Shown piece by piece: positions 1-11,914 of a stretch of 64,000 bases of DNA. Under the pieces are notes generated by a model, which was given only the letters and a program-made list of their open reading frames with translations, was not told the origin of the DNA and did not search any database. Origin of the DNA: Macrotrachela quadricornifera (Eukaryota; Rotifera; Eurotatoria; Philodinida; Philodinidae); contig JAJEKB010021308.1 of assembly GCA_022393335.1 (NCBI GenBank), forward strand, positions 1,640,403 through 1,704,402. The letters are read 5' to 3'. The stretch's first letter is position 1; the number at the start of each line of letters is the position of its first letter. A program made the translations under genes and the position numbers.

Positions 1-2560
1 TAGTATGAGAAGCAAGCGCATCAGATTTTTTTAGCATTGAAAAGAGTTATTTTGAAAAAACAAATAGCATCGAATAACATAGAAACACAAAATAAAACAG
101 TGACTTTTTGTTTTTTACACACGAGAAAAATCTTTTGTGTATCTGTAGTATTAATTGTAGAGCCATGCCTTTCAATCAATTTATGGATAATCATACATAT
201 TGTCTGATGTTCAACTTGCTATTTTTCAGTTGTTATATTATCTGTAAATGACAAGGATGGGCGAGTCCGAGTTTTGACTCCTACTCGAAAATTGGGGCAG
301 GGTGACTCGAATCATTCACTCAACAAACTTTTCATTTGCTTTTATACAAAACATCATAGTTTATAAAACTAAATTTTCTTTAATTCGCAACCTTTATTCT
401 AATTGAATATACTCCATTAGAACGTTTCTTTCAAAAGCTTTTTTTTCCTACTTATTTATCTACATGGTCGCAAATCTTAGTCTACACATATTACAGAATC
501 CATATATATGTACTGTCTCTTTCTGTTTTGTTTTAGAGTAGGTGCGAAGAGAAATAAGACATTAATATATGTGTAAGTAATTTTTTTAAAACGCCAAAAA
601 CTTTAGCTTTATTTAACTGCTGTATGATTATCAAATTTACCATAAATGAAAACAAGAATAATAAATAGATTTGCCTTCGTTGGTTGTTTCCATTTTTAAT
701 TATCGCGTTTATAAAACAATAAAATTTTCGATTTTAAGAATTTACTTGTCATTGATTACATAAAAATATCTTCCATTTGTCTGTTTTTTGATATCGAAAT
801 TTGCTTTCCGCTAATGAGTTGAATGAAATAATATAAGTATTTGAAAAAGAATGTCTGGTATATTTTGTTCAAAAAATGATTTATTCTCTTCTTTAATCAA
901 CTAGCTTCGGTGATAACAATGGCTTCGAATTGTCAGGATCTCTTGACATAGAAATTTGCGTTTCATTTATTCGAACATCTTATTCCGTTTGTATTAATTT
1001 ACGTCTCGAAGAATTTTTTATCATTTTAGTATGGATTTATATTCAAGAGAAGAGTTTATCTTGATGTTTTGTTTTGTTAATAAGTCTAAAGTAGCTATAC
1101 TATTCTATCTTATCTAAGACTATTTCCTTTTTTTTCTGCATAATAACTAGACATCATTTTCTGAAAAACTCATTATTAATGTTCTTTAGCCAAATAAACA
1201 AAAGAAAAAATTGACAAAAATTAACTTGCCTCGCGCATTCCTGCACTTCGCCATATATCTAGTGAGTATTTTATTAACAACAAGAAGTTTATTTAACCAA
1301 TTGAACATATGAGCATGTAGATGTTCAATGCTTTTCTCATTCCAAGAAATACATTAGTCATAGTTTAACAATAATTGTTTTCATTATACTTTTGCCATAG
1401 AAACGAATGAATTTTAAATGAAGTACACTGCTTTCATATAATTTCTAAGACATGTCACAAGTTTTATACTGTTTAAACAATTTTATCAATATTAAAAAAT
1501 CAAAGTCATTTCTGGTTAAACTTCGGATATACTCAGACAGACAAGAAAGTAAAAAGGATAAAAGCTTCCTCTTTTTTATAGTTCTTTACCATATTTTACA
1601 TTTTCAACCTTCGTTATTCATGTTACAGAGCAATATAAGTTTATATGCCATAAAACTTTTTCATTCTTCTATTGCTTCTTTCATTTTCCTTTTGTTATCA
1701 ATATTTGTTGTCCGCTAGTGAGAATAGTTAATAATATTCAGGTTGAGATAATGTTATACGCATATATGTGTACCAGAACTCGTAGGGTAGAACGTCTGTC
1801 TTCAATTAACCAATTAAAATTTAGGAAATGTGACAATTTATTTGTTACAATATTTATTTATTCAAGGCAATATCTTCTTCGAAAAGTGTCAAACTTAGAA
1901 GTATTCAAGAATGAATGGATTAAGATTTTTTCCATGAAATGGCATCGATATAAATTACAAAATTCAGATTGAAAAGTTTTCGAACGAAAGTTAAATATAT
2001 TTCAGTATATGTTAATTTATCCGTTTTGTTTCAAGAGGTTTTTAAACTTATACTTGATTTTCAATCATCTATCAATGAATCCTATTTTTTCCACTTTGAA
2101 TTTAAGATTGAAGTCGAATTTTATGGGAACAGAAAAAAGAAAGAATATACGAGAACAATAGTATAACTGATCTTATGTGATCAGAATTTTGCAAACTATA
2201 CGACAATTCCATCAATCGAAAGAAAATATTGAATAAGAAGAGAATACAAGTTCTTTCCATAGAAATGATGTCATTCGAAATTGCTTTCGATCAAATAGAT
2301 CAGTAATAGTGGCATCATACACAGGATAATAAATCTTTTGATAAATATAAGTGTTTCACATTTCAAATACATATATATATATATATATAAAAACGTTTTC
2401 AATTGACTCATACGTCTCTATTTATTATGATCTATTGTTAGCAACCCGTATCATAAGACACATATCTCGAAACGATGTATGAGTAGCTATTCTTATAGTT
2501 TTGACGTATTTCTTATCTACTTATGATAATACTCTTTAAGAGAGAACGTAGGCGAAACGG
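1..2560. other. AT-rich intergenic sequence
   Basis: There is no convincing gene in this stretch. Open frames at 1452-2166 are short, low-complexity (rich in F, I, K, N, S) and match no family I know. A short more GC-rich patch at about 247-325 looks like a repeat remnant, and an (AT)n run lies at about 2370-2390. Confidence 0.6.
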
Positions 2561-2569
2561 TTTGATCCC

Positions 2570-2575
2570 TATAAA
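2570..2575 (+). promoter_or_regulatory. TATA box of the claudin-like gene
   Basis: TATAAA sits 67 bases before the start codon at 2642, in a stretch without competing ATGs. The spacing suits a transcription start near 2600 and a short 5' UTR. This is inferred from motif and position only. Confidence 0.45.
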
Positions 2576-2641
2576 TTGCTCTCGCATTTTCACATAATCT
2601 CACACAACGAGCAACATAGTTTTATATTCAACGTAATAAAA

Positions 2642-3638
2642 ATGGCAATAAATACACGATCATTATCTACCATCACTGGAGGTCTGTTAGTTTTAGCGTT
2701 TATATTGTATGTCATCATCAACGCAGTTCCAATGTGGTATGTAATCGATTTTAGTTTTTCGTACAAATTGGTGCTTTTTATTAGTGATCGTTATGTATCT
2801 TTTTGTCAACATTAAAATTTTGAGAAGTTTATTAATTGGACAAAAATATTTGTTGAATATTTGCCTTTTGTAAAAAAATTTTCTAATAAATGAGATGACC
2901 AATACATAGTTAGATAGTTGTTATGCAGAAGAAAGTGAGAGATTTGATATACTTTAAATCTTTATAATTTGAGCCTTTATTAAAATAATAAAATATCCAG
3001 ATTGAAGCGTATGGACCGGATTCAGCCGGAATATCTTCAACCGGGGTACATATAAATAAAGTTCTTCGAGATAGAATTCATTCTAGGATGAGTTTCTTGT
3101 TTCATAATGATGAAGTTTGTTTGTTAAAGTTTTTGAAATCCCAATTTTATCCTTTACAGCTTGACGAAGAATATTAGTAATGATAACTATAATAATTTGT
3201 ATTTTTAGGGGCATATTGGGCGGCGAAGGATTTGAAGACAGGATTGGTCTATGGAAATTGTGCCATGTTTCTTTGAACATAGAACAATGTGATGCTTTGG
3301 AATGTTCTTCACTGAGTTATGAGCCTAGTTTCTGCAGCAAAATTCTAGCCGCTAGAGCTTTTGTTACTTTGGCTTCTATCATATCGCCTATCTCAGCTCT
3401 ATGTCTCTTTCTATATGCTTTCAAAAGTGACAATAATACAAATCAAATATTGCGTTTAACTATGAAAGGTCTGGTATTTACTTGTTTTGCAATGGGAATT
3501 ATTGGAGTCACTATTGGTATCCATGCTACCACTTATGTTCGCTCTCAACGAATATTCGATTTAGGTTTGTCTGCTATATTGGGTATTGTTGCAATTATCA
3601 TCAACTTCGCTGGTGTTATTGTAGCACTACTTACATAA
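2642..3638 (+). CDS. Claudin/PMP22/EMP-like four-transmembrane protein
   Basis: Two exons, 2642-2736 and 3209-3638, join across a 472 nt intron (GTATGT donor, TTTTTAG acceptor) to give 174 aa. The splice falls inside a Trp codon (residue 32). What identifies the family is the claudin signature W-GLW-C-C: W32, then GLW at 45-47, C50 and C60, with spacing nearly identical to vertebrate claudins. The join itself creates this spacing, which supports the splice model. Hydrophobic segments lie at about 13-31, 76-97, 110-132 and 145-172, as expected for two extracellular loops and four membrane helices. Family members act in cell junctions or as membrane scaffolds; the first-loop cysteines form a disulfide. 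Which member this is cannot be told. A TATA box lies upstream. Confidence 0.8.
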
Positions 3639-3949
3639 AATAACATTTTTTCTCGTCGATGATAACATGACATACAATTATTTTTTGCTTGTGTACTTTA
3701 TGTGAAACATCTCTTATAATTCAACTCTCTAGATTTTTTCAATCTATTAAAGTAACAAGTAACGCTCGCCAAGGATGATTCGCTTAATCCTCGACTGAAT
3801 TTATTCTATTTATTTTTTCACATTTTATGATTTTCAAAAACAAGACTATCAATTGCAAATTCGAAAAATATCAAGCATCCGCACTTTCTTCATCATAGAT
3901 AACAATTTTGACTTTGATGAACCATTAATAAAGTGCTGACATCAGTCGC

Positions 3950-4095
3950 TTGGGCTACCCTTGTCCATTCTCCCTTGTGAAATCCCTGGGGAGTCCCCCG
4001 CTAAAACTCCCCGGGGATTCCCGACATGGACTCCCCGGGGATTTAGCGGGGAGTTCCGAGGGAATCCCCAGGGATTTTTCAGGGAGTGGCCTTAA
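3950..4095 (+). repeat. GC-palindrome repeat, copy 1
   Basis: This block starts with CTTGTCCATTCTCCC and then repeats variants of ACTCCCCGGGGATTCCC, each partly self-complementary. It is far richer in GC than its surroundings. Related copies lie at 6612-6812 (opposite strand) and 62692-62935. All share the CCTAGTCCATTCTCCC-like end and the CCCCGGGG core. Confidence 0.75.
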
Positions 4096-4176
4096 AAGTG
4101 AATAGTGACTGACTAATTCTCAAAGAGACTTTCTAGGGTCGTCACCAATTGTCGTTCTTTGGACCTACTTACCAAT

Positions 4177-4318
4177 ATGTCTACCTACCTACCTTCCTAT
4201 CTATCTACCTACCTATCTATCTATCTACATAGCTATCTATGTATCTATCCACCTATCTATTTATCTATCTTTCTACCTACCTACCTGCCCATTTATCTAT
4301 CTACTAAACTACTCACCT
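4177..4318 (+). repeat. CTAC/CTAT tetranucleotide simple repeat
   Basis: This is an imperfect run of CTAC and CTAT units. The open frame across it, rich in Tyr, Leu and Ser, is a product of the repeat and not a gene. A second tract of the same kind lies at 6542-6606. Confidence 0.9.
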
Positions 4319-4754
4319 ACCCAGGTCTATCAAAACGGTGTTGTTTTCGGACCAAAAATGAACCGTAAAAGTGGCCAAAACGGGGTCTTTACGACAGTAT
4401 ATTGGATAGATTTGGGCCGATCTTGGTCCGTATTTCCTGGCGCAGAAATACGCACCGTTTTGTATCCATATGGTAAACGCACTGTATTCGGTCGTTTTCT
4501 CGCCGTTTACGGCTAAAACTCAAATCTTAATGTATTATTCTTGTATGATTTGTATTCTAAGATTGTGCAAGATCTTCTATTACTGATACAAACTTCTATA
4601 GGGCTCCAATAGAGTTTTTCGTCGCTCTGTTCTAATCTCTAACCTTTTTCTTTCCCTAACTATCCGTTCTTCATCACCTTCTCTCGCTTTTCATCACATT
4701 TCACCAAACATCACCAGTCATACATCTGATTTATACTTACCATTTTGATGACGT

Positions 4755-6540
4755 TACAGAAAACACATCTAAATAAAAACAAAAATAAAAATTTAATATA
4801 TCAAATTTATACTTACATGTACTAAACTATTATTAAAATATCTAAATAAAAATAAAAATTTTATATATATTCTATTCATACTTATCTATTCGACAATAAA
4901 ATTGAAATATCTAAAAAGAAAATCTAAACTTTATATACAAAGTTCTAGTTGCCTATTCGACGATATTATTCAAGGGTGAATCCCTTTTCGTCCTCACTCT
5001 TCCGAACATCCGGTACCATGACCGGATGATCGGGAGTATAATTTTGAGTTACCGATGCCCGGAGCAAAAATTGTCCGATGTCAGAAACGGTAAATTACAG
5101 GGTGTTCGTAACATAAAATGACGGAAGAGTGGGACAAAAAATGATCGATGTTCGAAACGATAATTTGCAGAATGTTCGGAATATAAAATGATGGCTGTTA
5201 AGAATGAATTATGGTGTTTGCTTTTTAAAATGGAGAATAATTCATTCATATAGTATATTTGTAAGTCGTTGGGTATAGTGACCTCTACAGGTATATACAT
5301 TCAGTTCGATTTTCTCGGAAGTAGAGATCATGAATGAGCGATGGATTTTACAGATAAATTGTGAAAATCACTGATAAAAACAAAGCTGCAGTGTGTTATT
5401 TATGTGTGTGATATGTTAAAACTTGTACTTGTTATGTTATGATTTTTTGTAAAAAAACTCCAGTAGAATATAATGAAAAATAAAGTATATCTTAACGAAC
5501 ATCAGTCTCCTATTCCTTCCGAACACTCTGTAATTTATCGTTTCTAACATCGGACAATTTTTGCTCCGGACATCCGGTATCTTATGTTACGAACACCCTG
5601 TAATTTACCGTTTCGAACATCGGACAATTTTTGCTCCGGACATCCGGTATTTTCATTTCGATCTTCCGGTTTTTCCATTTCGGACATCCGGACACTTTTA
5701 CAACAACTGGGTGGCGTTACGGACATCTAAGACCGATGTTCGTAAAAAAAAGCGAGGACGAAAAGGGAGCCCCCCATTATTCAAATATTTGAATAAAAAA
5801 ATAAGTTTCATTTTTAATATTCACACTTATCTACACTACAGTATTATTGAAATACCTAAATGAAAAAATAAGAATTCTACGTATATATTAGAATAACACT
5901 TGTCTAGTCAAAATTTTGATTGAAATATCTAAACGAAAAAATCTAAACTTTATATATATAAAATTCATACCTTCTCGACAATATCATTGTAGCATCTAGA
6001 TAAAAAAAATTATATATAAAATTTATACTTGTTTATTCGATGGGATTAATAACAGATCTAAAAACATAAGAATTTAATATATATAAAATTCAGTTACCTT
6101 TTTGTTGATAAAATTGAAACTATTTAAATAAAAAAATATAAGCTTTATATATAAATTACATACTTGCCTATTGGACGGTTTTATTGAATTATCTAAAAGA
6201 TAAAAATTTAATATATAAAATTAATACTAAGTTTTTCAGCGATATTGCCAAAATATCTAGAAAAGAAAAGGAAGAATTTTATATACAAAACTCATACTTA
6301 TCTATTTGACGCAATAATTCAAATATCTAAATTAAAAAAATAAAAATTTGATCTTTAAGATTTATACTTGCCTATTTGATGATATTGCTAAAATATCTAA
6401 ATAAAAAAAAGAAGAATTATGTCTATAAAATACATACTTGCCTATTCAACGATATAACCCAAATATCTAAATAAAAAAGAATAAAAATTAAAGTATTAAA
6501 TGTATAATATTCATACTTGTTTAATAATTTTATTGAATTA
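4755..6540 (+). repeat. AT-rich minisatellite, about 60-70 bp unit
   Basis: Degenerate units carry the motifs TACTTGCCTATTCGACGA, ATTGAAATATCTAAATAAA and a run of AAAATTTTATATATA. They occur at 4755-4964 and 5785-6540, so the array is interrupted by the TIR element at 4974-5775. About a dozen units are visible. Confidence 0.8.
4974..5775. mobile_element. 802 bp TIR element (MITE) with 9 bp target duplication
   Basis: Both ends carry inverted TCCCTTTTCGTCCTC next to a GGG terminus. The element is flanked by a perfect direct repeat ATTATTCAA at 4965-4973 and 5776-5784. Another unit of the surrounding minisatellite (about 6313-6330) shows the same local sequence without insertion, which acts as an internal empty site. 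Inside, inverted sub-repeats built from TCCGGACATCCGGTAT and TTGCTCCGG make up most of each arm. No transposase is encoded. A 9 bp duplication with GGG termini suits mobilisation by a MULE/Mutator or Merlin-type transposase; the superfamily is inference. Confidence 0.85.
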
Positions 6541-6541
6541 T

Positions 6542-6606
6542 TACTTACCTATCTATCTATCTATTTATCTATCTGTCTACCAACCTACCTATTTATCCAT
6601 CTATCT
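6542..6606 (+). repeat. CTAT simple repeat
   Basis: A short imperfect tetranucleotide tract related to the one at 4177-4318. Confidence 0.85.
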
Positions 6607-6611
6607 AAAAA

Positions 6612-6812
6612 AAGAAACTTCCTAGGGAGTTTTTAACTTACTCCATAATCCCTAAAAATGGAGGATTCCCCAGGGAGTTACCAAGCGAATCCCCGGGGAG
6701 TCCCCGTACTTTAGAGATTCCCTGGGGACTCACTGGGGATTTCGCAGTTTTTAAGGGACTCACTGGGGACTTTACGAGGGAGAATGGACTAGGGATGAAA
6801 TCCCAGACAGTG
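6612..6812 (-). repeat. GC-palindrome repeat, copy 2 (inverted)
   Basis: On the minus strand this begins with CCCTAGTCCATTCTCCC and continues with alternating CCCCAGTGAGTCCC and CTCCCCGGGGATTC units, ending with AAAAACTCCCTAGGAAG. It faces copy 1 (3950-4095) across the simple-repeat and minisatellite block. Confidence 0.75.
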
Positions 6813-7048
6813 GTTACTAGTTCAAAAGCCATTCATTTATTCATCTGGAAATGCAACGTAAAGTAGAAAAATATTCATACTTCTGAATACACTGTTCGAA
6901 TTAGGAACATATCTATAGAACAAAAACTACTAAATGACAATGTGGCCGTTTCAACACAGTGCATACATTAACTGTTACTATCTTCTTATGATCATCAAAC
7001 ACTTCTTCATCGATTTCAAAATATGAATAGAATCATTTCATGTCTGAT

Positions 7049-8547
7049 CAGGGTTGCCAAATCCAAATTTTGAAAACCAGGAGTGCGTTCCAAAATATTC
7101 AGGAGTTAACCAGGGAACTTATAATAAAAATTCAGGAGAAAAACCAGGAGATTCTTATAGAAGTTATGAACTGATTTGGCGGTCGTGTTTCGAAGATAAC
7201 TGCAATTTCTGTTAACGTAAGTGTTCATTATTATCTGCTGCTAACCTAGGAATGAAAAACCTTGTTACTAACGAGGGAACCCCTCCAGGTGTTAAACCGC
7301 TTTTGGCTTGGGACTATAGCCATCAAATAGAGCCCACTTAAATGTGTTCAGATCCATAAGGGCTCGAGTGCATGGGCCTCTGGGGGCGAGATATTGTTTT
7401 TTTTGGGCATTTTTCTAATGGGGTCTTGGTATTCAAGAAAACTCAAACTTTTGAATTTATACGTGAAACTTTGCCAAATTAAAGATATCTACTAGAGTAG
7501 ATATCATACAAAATTTCATACCTTTAGCACAAATCGTTCGTCAGCTACTGGTTCCTGAAGTACGAACGTCCTCCATATAGGAGCCATAGCTATTTTGACT
7601 AGTTTATAGCTCACGAAAGGTTTGTGGTAAAGGTCTGAAGTTTTGTATGATATCTACTCTAGTAGAGATCTTTAATTGGGCAAAGTTTCAGGTATAAATT
7701 CCAGAGTTTGAATTTTCTCAAATACCAGGACCCCACTAGAAATATACCCTAAAAAATCCAATATTTCACCCCCAGAGGCCCATGCACCCGAACCCTTATG
7801 GATCTGAGCACATTTTAGTAGGCTATATCTAATGGCTATACTTTCAAGCCAAAAGCAATTTAACACCTGGATAGGTTCCCTCGTAAGTGAAATGAAAGCC
7901 ATAAATAATGATTGCCATACACTTGATACAACAATAATTTCATCTTCTTGTTCTTGTGTGGGAGACATTTTATAATTCATAAAAGATTTTTTTACTTGCA
8001 ACATTAAAGTTTTGTAGCTAACTGTATGACGCGATGGATCAATAGATAATTCACAATTTTTCATTAGAAAAATAATGAATATTTTCGCAAAAGAGAGATA
8101 AAGGGAAGGAATGAGCAACGAAACGGTCGAGAATCGTCTTTTTTCTGCATGGCAAGAATAATTAAAACAATTATTTCCCCTATTCAATAAAGAAAAACGT
8201 CAATTAGAACAAGTAGATTAATCGAATCAGATCAGAACAAATGGGAACAGCTGACGAGAAAAGAAAAGAGAAAAAAAACAAGAAGTTATTCTTCTATTCT
8301 TTTCTTTTCCGTTCGACCCTCTATCAAATAGTGCGACATTTCTTTTCTTCTCCGTTCTTCTATCTCAATGATTTAAAATTTTTAATGAACATGTAAATAA
8401 TACTCAAATTGACAAATTTGTAAAAATCAGGAGGAAACCAGGAGAATATTTTAAAAACCAGCTCCTGAAACCAGGAGATTTTTTTACTAGGAGAATAGTC
8501 TAAAAACCAGGAGTCTCCTGGGTAAATCAGGAGATTTGGCAACCCTG
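7049..8547. mobile_element. Non-autonomous hAT element with internal hairpin
   Basis: Termini CAGGGTTGCCAAATC and GATTTGGCAACCCTG are inverted repeats, flanked by a perfect 8 bp duplication TGTCTGAT (7041-7048 and 8548-8555). This is the hAT signature. Subterminal regions hold many CCAGGAG/TCAGGAG motifs pointing inward from both ends, plausible transposase-binding sites. The interior is mostly a foldback (7266-7888). No transposase domain is visible; the open frame at 7672-8187 runs through the hairpin arm and is not a gene. Confidence 0.85.
7266..7888. repeat. Foldback with arms of about 270 bp inside the hAT
   Basis: The arm at 7266-7538 is the reverse complement, with scattered mismatches, of 7619-7888; the loop is about 80 bases. 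The outer ends read ACGAGGGAACC and GGTTCCCTCGT. A read-through transcript would form a long hairpin. Confidence 0.8.
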
Positions 8548-8555
8548 TGTCTGAT

Positions 8556-9040
8556 TAAACATTTCATTTCACTCATCTATCATTTCCAATCGAATACATT
8601 ATGTTTTCTCTTCTAGATAAATAACATTAACATAAGTAAAAGCAAGATATTTTTCATCTCTAATATTCGTTATTCATTCATTTCAAAACATTCGATTTCA
8701 TTATCTACCACTTATACATCTTCAACGAGACACAACGACATCGATCGAAGCTAGCTTTAATTTTCTCAGAATTGAAATCGATTAAATCATTTGATGAGAC
8801 TCTTCAAATCAGAGAATTTTAGATCTGATAGACTTCGTTGGAATATCGATATTCATAAATAATGGTGTACATGTTTTGTTGGATGCATGTTTTTGGATAT
8901 AAGTTGCAAATTCATTTTTGATCTGCATCAATAGTTTACACTACAACGTGATTCTAAAATAAGAAGTGTTAACTGCATTTTATTTAAATGATATAGCATA
9001 AAACATTCTTCAGTCGTTATAATGTTTGAAGATCAAGCTA
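8556..9040. other. AT-rich spacer
   Basis: I see no coding frame or repeat structure here. It separates the hAT element from the 3' end of the RING gene. Confidence 0.5.
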
Positions 9041-9042
9041 TT

Positions 9043-9702
9043 CTAATCTGTCTCTGATTCGGATTCTTCGTTCGGATCAAAAATACTAACATTGATATTT
9101 AGGTGAGCTTCTTGTATACCCATGCCATCAATAGGAGTTGGATGCTCAGGAAAATTTAGGACCCAATCTAGAAAAGATATATATTAGCGATAACTTGGGA
9201 ATCCTTCATTAGGTGAACATACTCATATTTGCACCGCAAGCCGCAACCCAGCAAAATAACGGTTGACCGTTGCTATGTAATTATTTTACAATTGTCCAAA
9301 GTTCTTTGTAATGATATGTGTTCAGACACTTAGGACAAGTTAATCGTGCTACTTTTGGACCTATAAATCCCTCACAAATAGGACACCGCCTAGAAAAAAA
9401 TATCAAGAAACTTATTCAAAAAGTAATGATAGAAATCATTTGAATAATTACGTACAGTATTATTGGCAGCCCGTTCAAAATCCATGCTAAAAAAACAAAC
9501 TTGAAATGAAAATTGTGGCATAATATATTCGATGTACTTACTCATATCTTTACGACAGTGAGGACAGTATGGTACATAATTTTTATTTCGCTGCATAATA
9601 AGCCACATGATTATACAACCTCTATGGTAAATTTGTGGACACGCATTACACGGCTCTCTTGGATCATTAGCTTGCATATCTTCGAAACAGATAATACACA
9701 TT
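9043..9702 (-). pseudogene. RING/zinc-finger protein gene with in-frame stop, 5' end missing
   Basis: Exons in coding order are 9702-9542, 9486-9456, 9389-9223 and 9167-9043, with introns of 55, 66 and 55 nt in matching phase. The first exon encodes a RING-type finger: CIIC, a CNAC pair, YHRGC, W, then CPHC. The third exon encodes a second zinc module, CPIC..CPKC..YHYK. An in-frame TAA at 9281-9283 follows shortly after. The same frame stays open beyond it, uses a good donor (GTATGT), splices on and ends in an acidic tail at a TAG, so the downstream part looks coding and the TAA looks like a nonsense mutation. A splice acceptor (TTTGTTTTCAG) directly precedes the first visible ATG, so an upstream exon is probably lost or not recognised. 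Likely once an E3 ubiquitin-ligase-type protein. Confidence 0.65.
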
Positions 9703-9739
9703 CTGAAAACAAATAGTAGTGCAGTGTATGGATTAGAGA

Positions 9740-11910
9740 CTAAAAACCGAGCTGATCGCGACCGAGCGAAAGCAGTTCACTTCGGTCGGACTCTATCAGA
9801 ACTGAACTCGAACCGACTTTTAGAATATGAAAACATATCAAACCGAATCTAGATTGATTCTTGAAACGATACTGAATTGCTGTTAAATTTTAAATGTATG
9901 GTTGATTTTCATCGTTCATTTGCTTAACTATTTACACATCATGAAATTATGGCTGTCGTTTTTGAGGTAACTGCTGTCCCTGAGCTGACTAGGGGTGTCA
10001 GGGTTCCCATTCTCGAAAATCCTGAATCCACTTCACAACCCATTTTTTGTGGGCAAATAATAGTATGTTTTGTCTTTACAATAGCAGAGAAAAGCTGCCA
10101 GGGACTGGTTCAATGAGCTGATCAATCAGCTATAATTCATGAGAGCTACGACTGATCTATTACATACGAAACTCCAAGATAGTCTTCAGAATAGTCACCT
10201 TGAATAGTTACTTCTCATTTGCGAACATAGAGAAAATCAACTTTAAGTAAAACAAATTTCTTTTTAATTGTCAACTGATTTGAACTTGGCGATTTTATCA
10301 CTTCTCTAAAACGATTAAATTTGATAGTTAAATTTTAAAGATTTAATCAATGAGAACGCATATAGAAAAAAAATTATTTTGAAAAATCAATATTAGTGCA
10401 CTTTTTATTTCCTGAAAAGATATTGTAATTTGTAGAAGACGTAAGCTATTCATCAGACAAACGTTTTGATTTAGCGTAGCTGCTGAAATTTGTCGACATT
10501 CATAATGGACGAGTAAGAGTCGTGGATTAAAGTTTAGTTAAGGAGCATTTTAATCAAAGACAAAGCGAGCTGCCGAAAAGTTTTCATCGTAATTTATAAA
10601 GGTAACTAAATATTTATTGCGAGCACAAGATGAATAGATATGAGTATGTATACATGAAGAGAAGACATTCGTCAACAATAATATTTCTCAACTGTTTTTA
10701 TTTAGAGATCGCTATCTGTATTTTCGGTTTTTGTATGTAAACGATCTTACATCTCGATTAGTTTGTGCTCATTAGATTTTTGATTTCATGTGATAATGAA
10801 GTTTAGATCAGTCTAGGTCGAAGAGAACGGCCTTAAACGGTGACAATAGATGTCGTATTGCCCCAATTTGTAGCCTTTTCAGGCCGTTTAGGGTGCCGTT
10901 TTCGACGGTCGGAATGGACGTCCTGTGAGATGATGTAGATTTAAGTTTAAAGAAGAAAACTTGATGACATTCATAGTAACATTTATATCTAGCGACATCT
11001 ATAACTTGCAGTTAATTAAGAAGAAGAGACAAGCACTAATTTAGCGCATTTTACAAAGTGCAACATATTGAATAGAAAAATTAGAGCTCAATATTTAGCA
11101 AACTCTATAATTCGTAGCAAATTAAAGATAAAATTGAAGATATACATTCTAGTAAAATTTTTATTAGTAAATTTCAAAAATTTTAGCAAATGAAATCGCA
11201 AGACATGAAATTGTTTTCTATTTTAATGATTTAAATTTAGAAAGGCAATTGAAATTGATTCAATTATTTTTGAATTTTGAGTTTATTTTAGCAAATAAGA
11301 AAACAGGACCTTGAATACCCAAGACATCCCTCAAAAACTTACCATTGGTACCTCAGATTAGACTCCGGGAAGTTACAAATAGTTTCTTGAAATAGTTGCC
11401 AGGAAGTTACTAAGCGTATTTTGTGACATCCACCAAGTAAAGTTAAGAAAGGAATGCTCAGGTTCATGAGGGCTCATGAGAGTCTTCATAAATCTGAGCA
11501 GTACACTCCTATTATATATATTGTCTTCTTCATGAAAGGATTTGTAAAGCTCCAAACGAATAAAATGGTATTTTCTATGTCTGAAAAGGATTCTTATTGG
11601 CAATACATTTTATACATTTACATCGCGTAGTGCTGATTTTCATCGTGTTCTCTGAATTCCTTGGTTTCTCATTGGGTTTCCAGGATCTCAGAAATTCATA
11701 TTGGATGTCGTTACTAAAAAAGCCTAGTTACCGTCTATTGCTCTCTTCCTCATCCCGTTGTAACAGAGAAAAATACTGGAAAACATTTGATGCTTAACTT
11801 AGTTGTTAGCGACTATAGAAGTGAAACCCCAAAATCTTGGATTAAAACTTATACTTACTATCGTTGGAAAAATATACGTGAATTCAAGATTTAAGCACTG
11901 AACAGCCATA
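9740..11910. other. Intergenic sequence with repeat fragments
   Basis: No gene is supported here. A GC-richer patch at 9750-9830 (GACCGAGCGAAAGC, CTCGAACCGAC) and another at about 10830-10920 (GGCCTTAAACGG, GGCCGTTTAGG, partly palindromic) look like old repeat pieces. The short frames at 11373-11797 lack family features. Confidence 0.5.
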
Positions 11911-11914
11911 ATGT

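Noticed and set aside
1452..2166. Three adjacent plus-strand open frames
   Set aside because: Low-complexity AT-driven translations, one starting at GTG; no splice logic or family resemblance.
4159..4368. Tyr/Leu/Ser-rich open frame
   Set aside because: Translation of the CTAT/CTAC simple repeat.
4755..6540. CRISPR array
   Set aside because: Units are degenerate AT-rich minisatellite repeats without unique spacers, in a eukaryotic setting.
7672..8187. 171-codon minus-strand frame
   Set aside because: It runs through one arm of the foldback inside the hAT element; no domain, and its counterpart arm is not conserved as protein.
9267..9283. A 17 nt GT..AG micro-intron that would remove the TAA in the RING gene
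   Set aside because: Too short to be spliced and it would shift the frame away from the conserved-looking tail.
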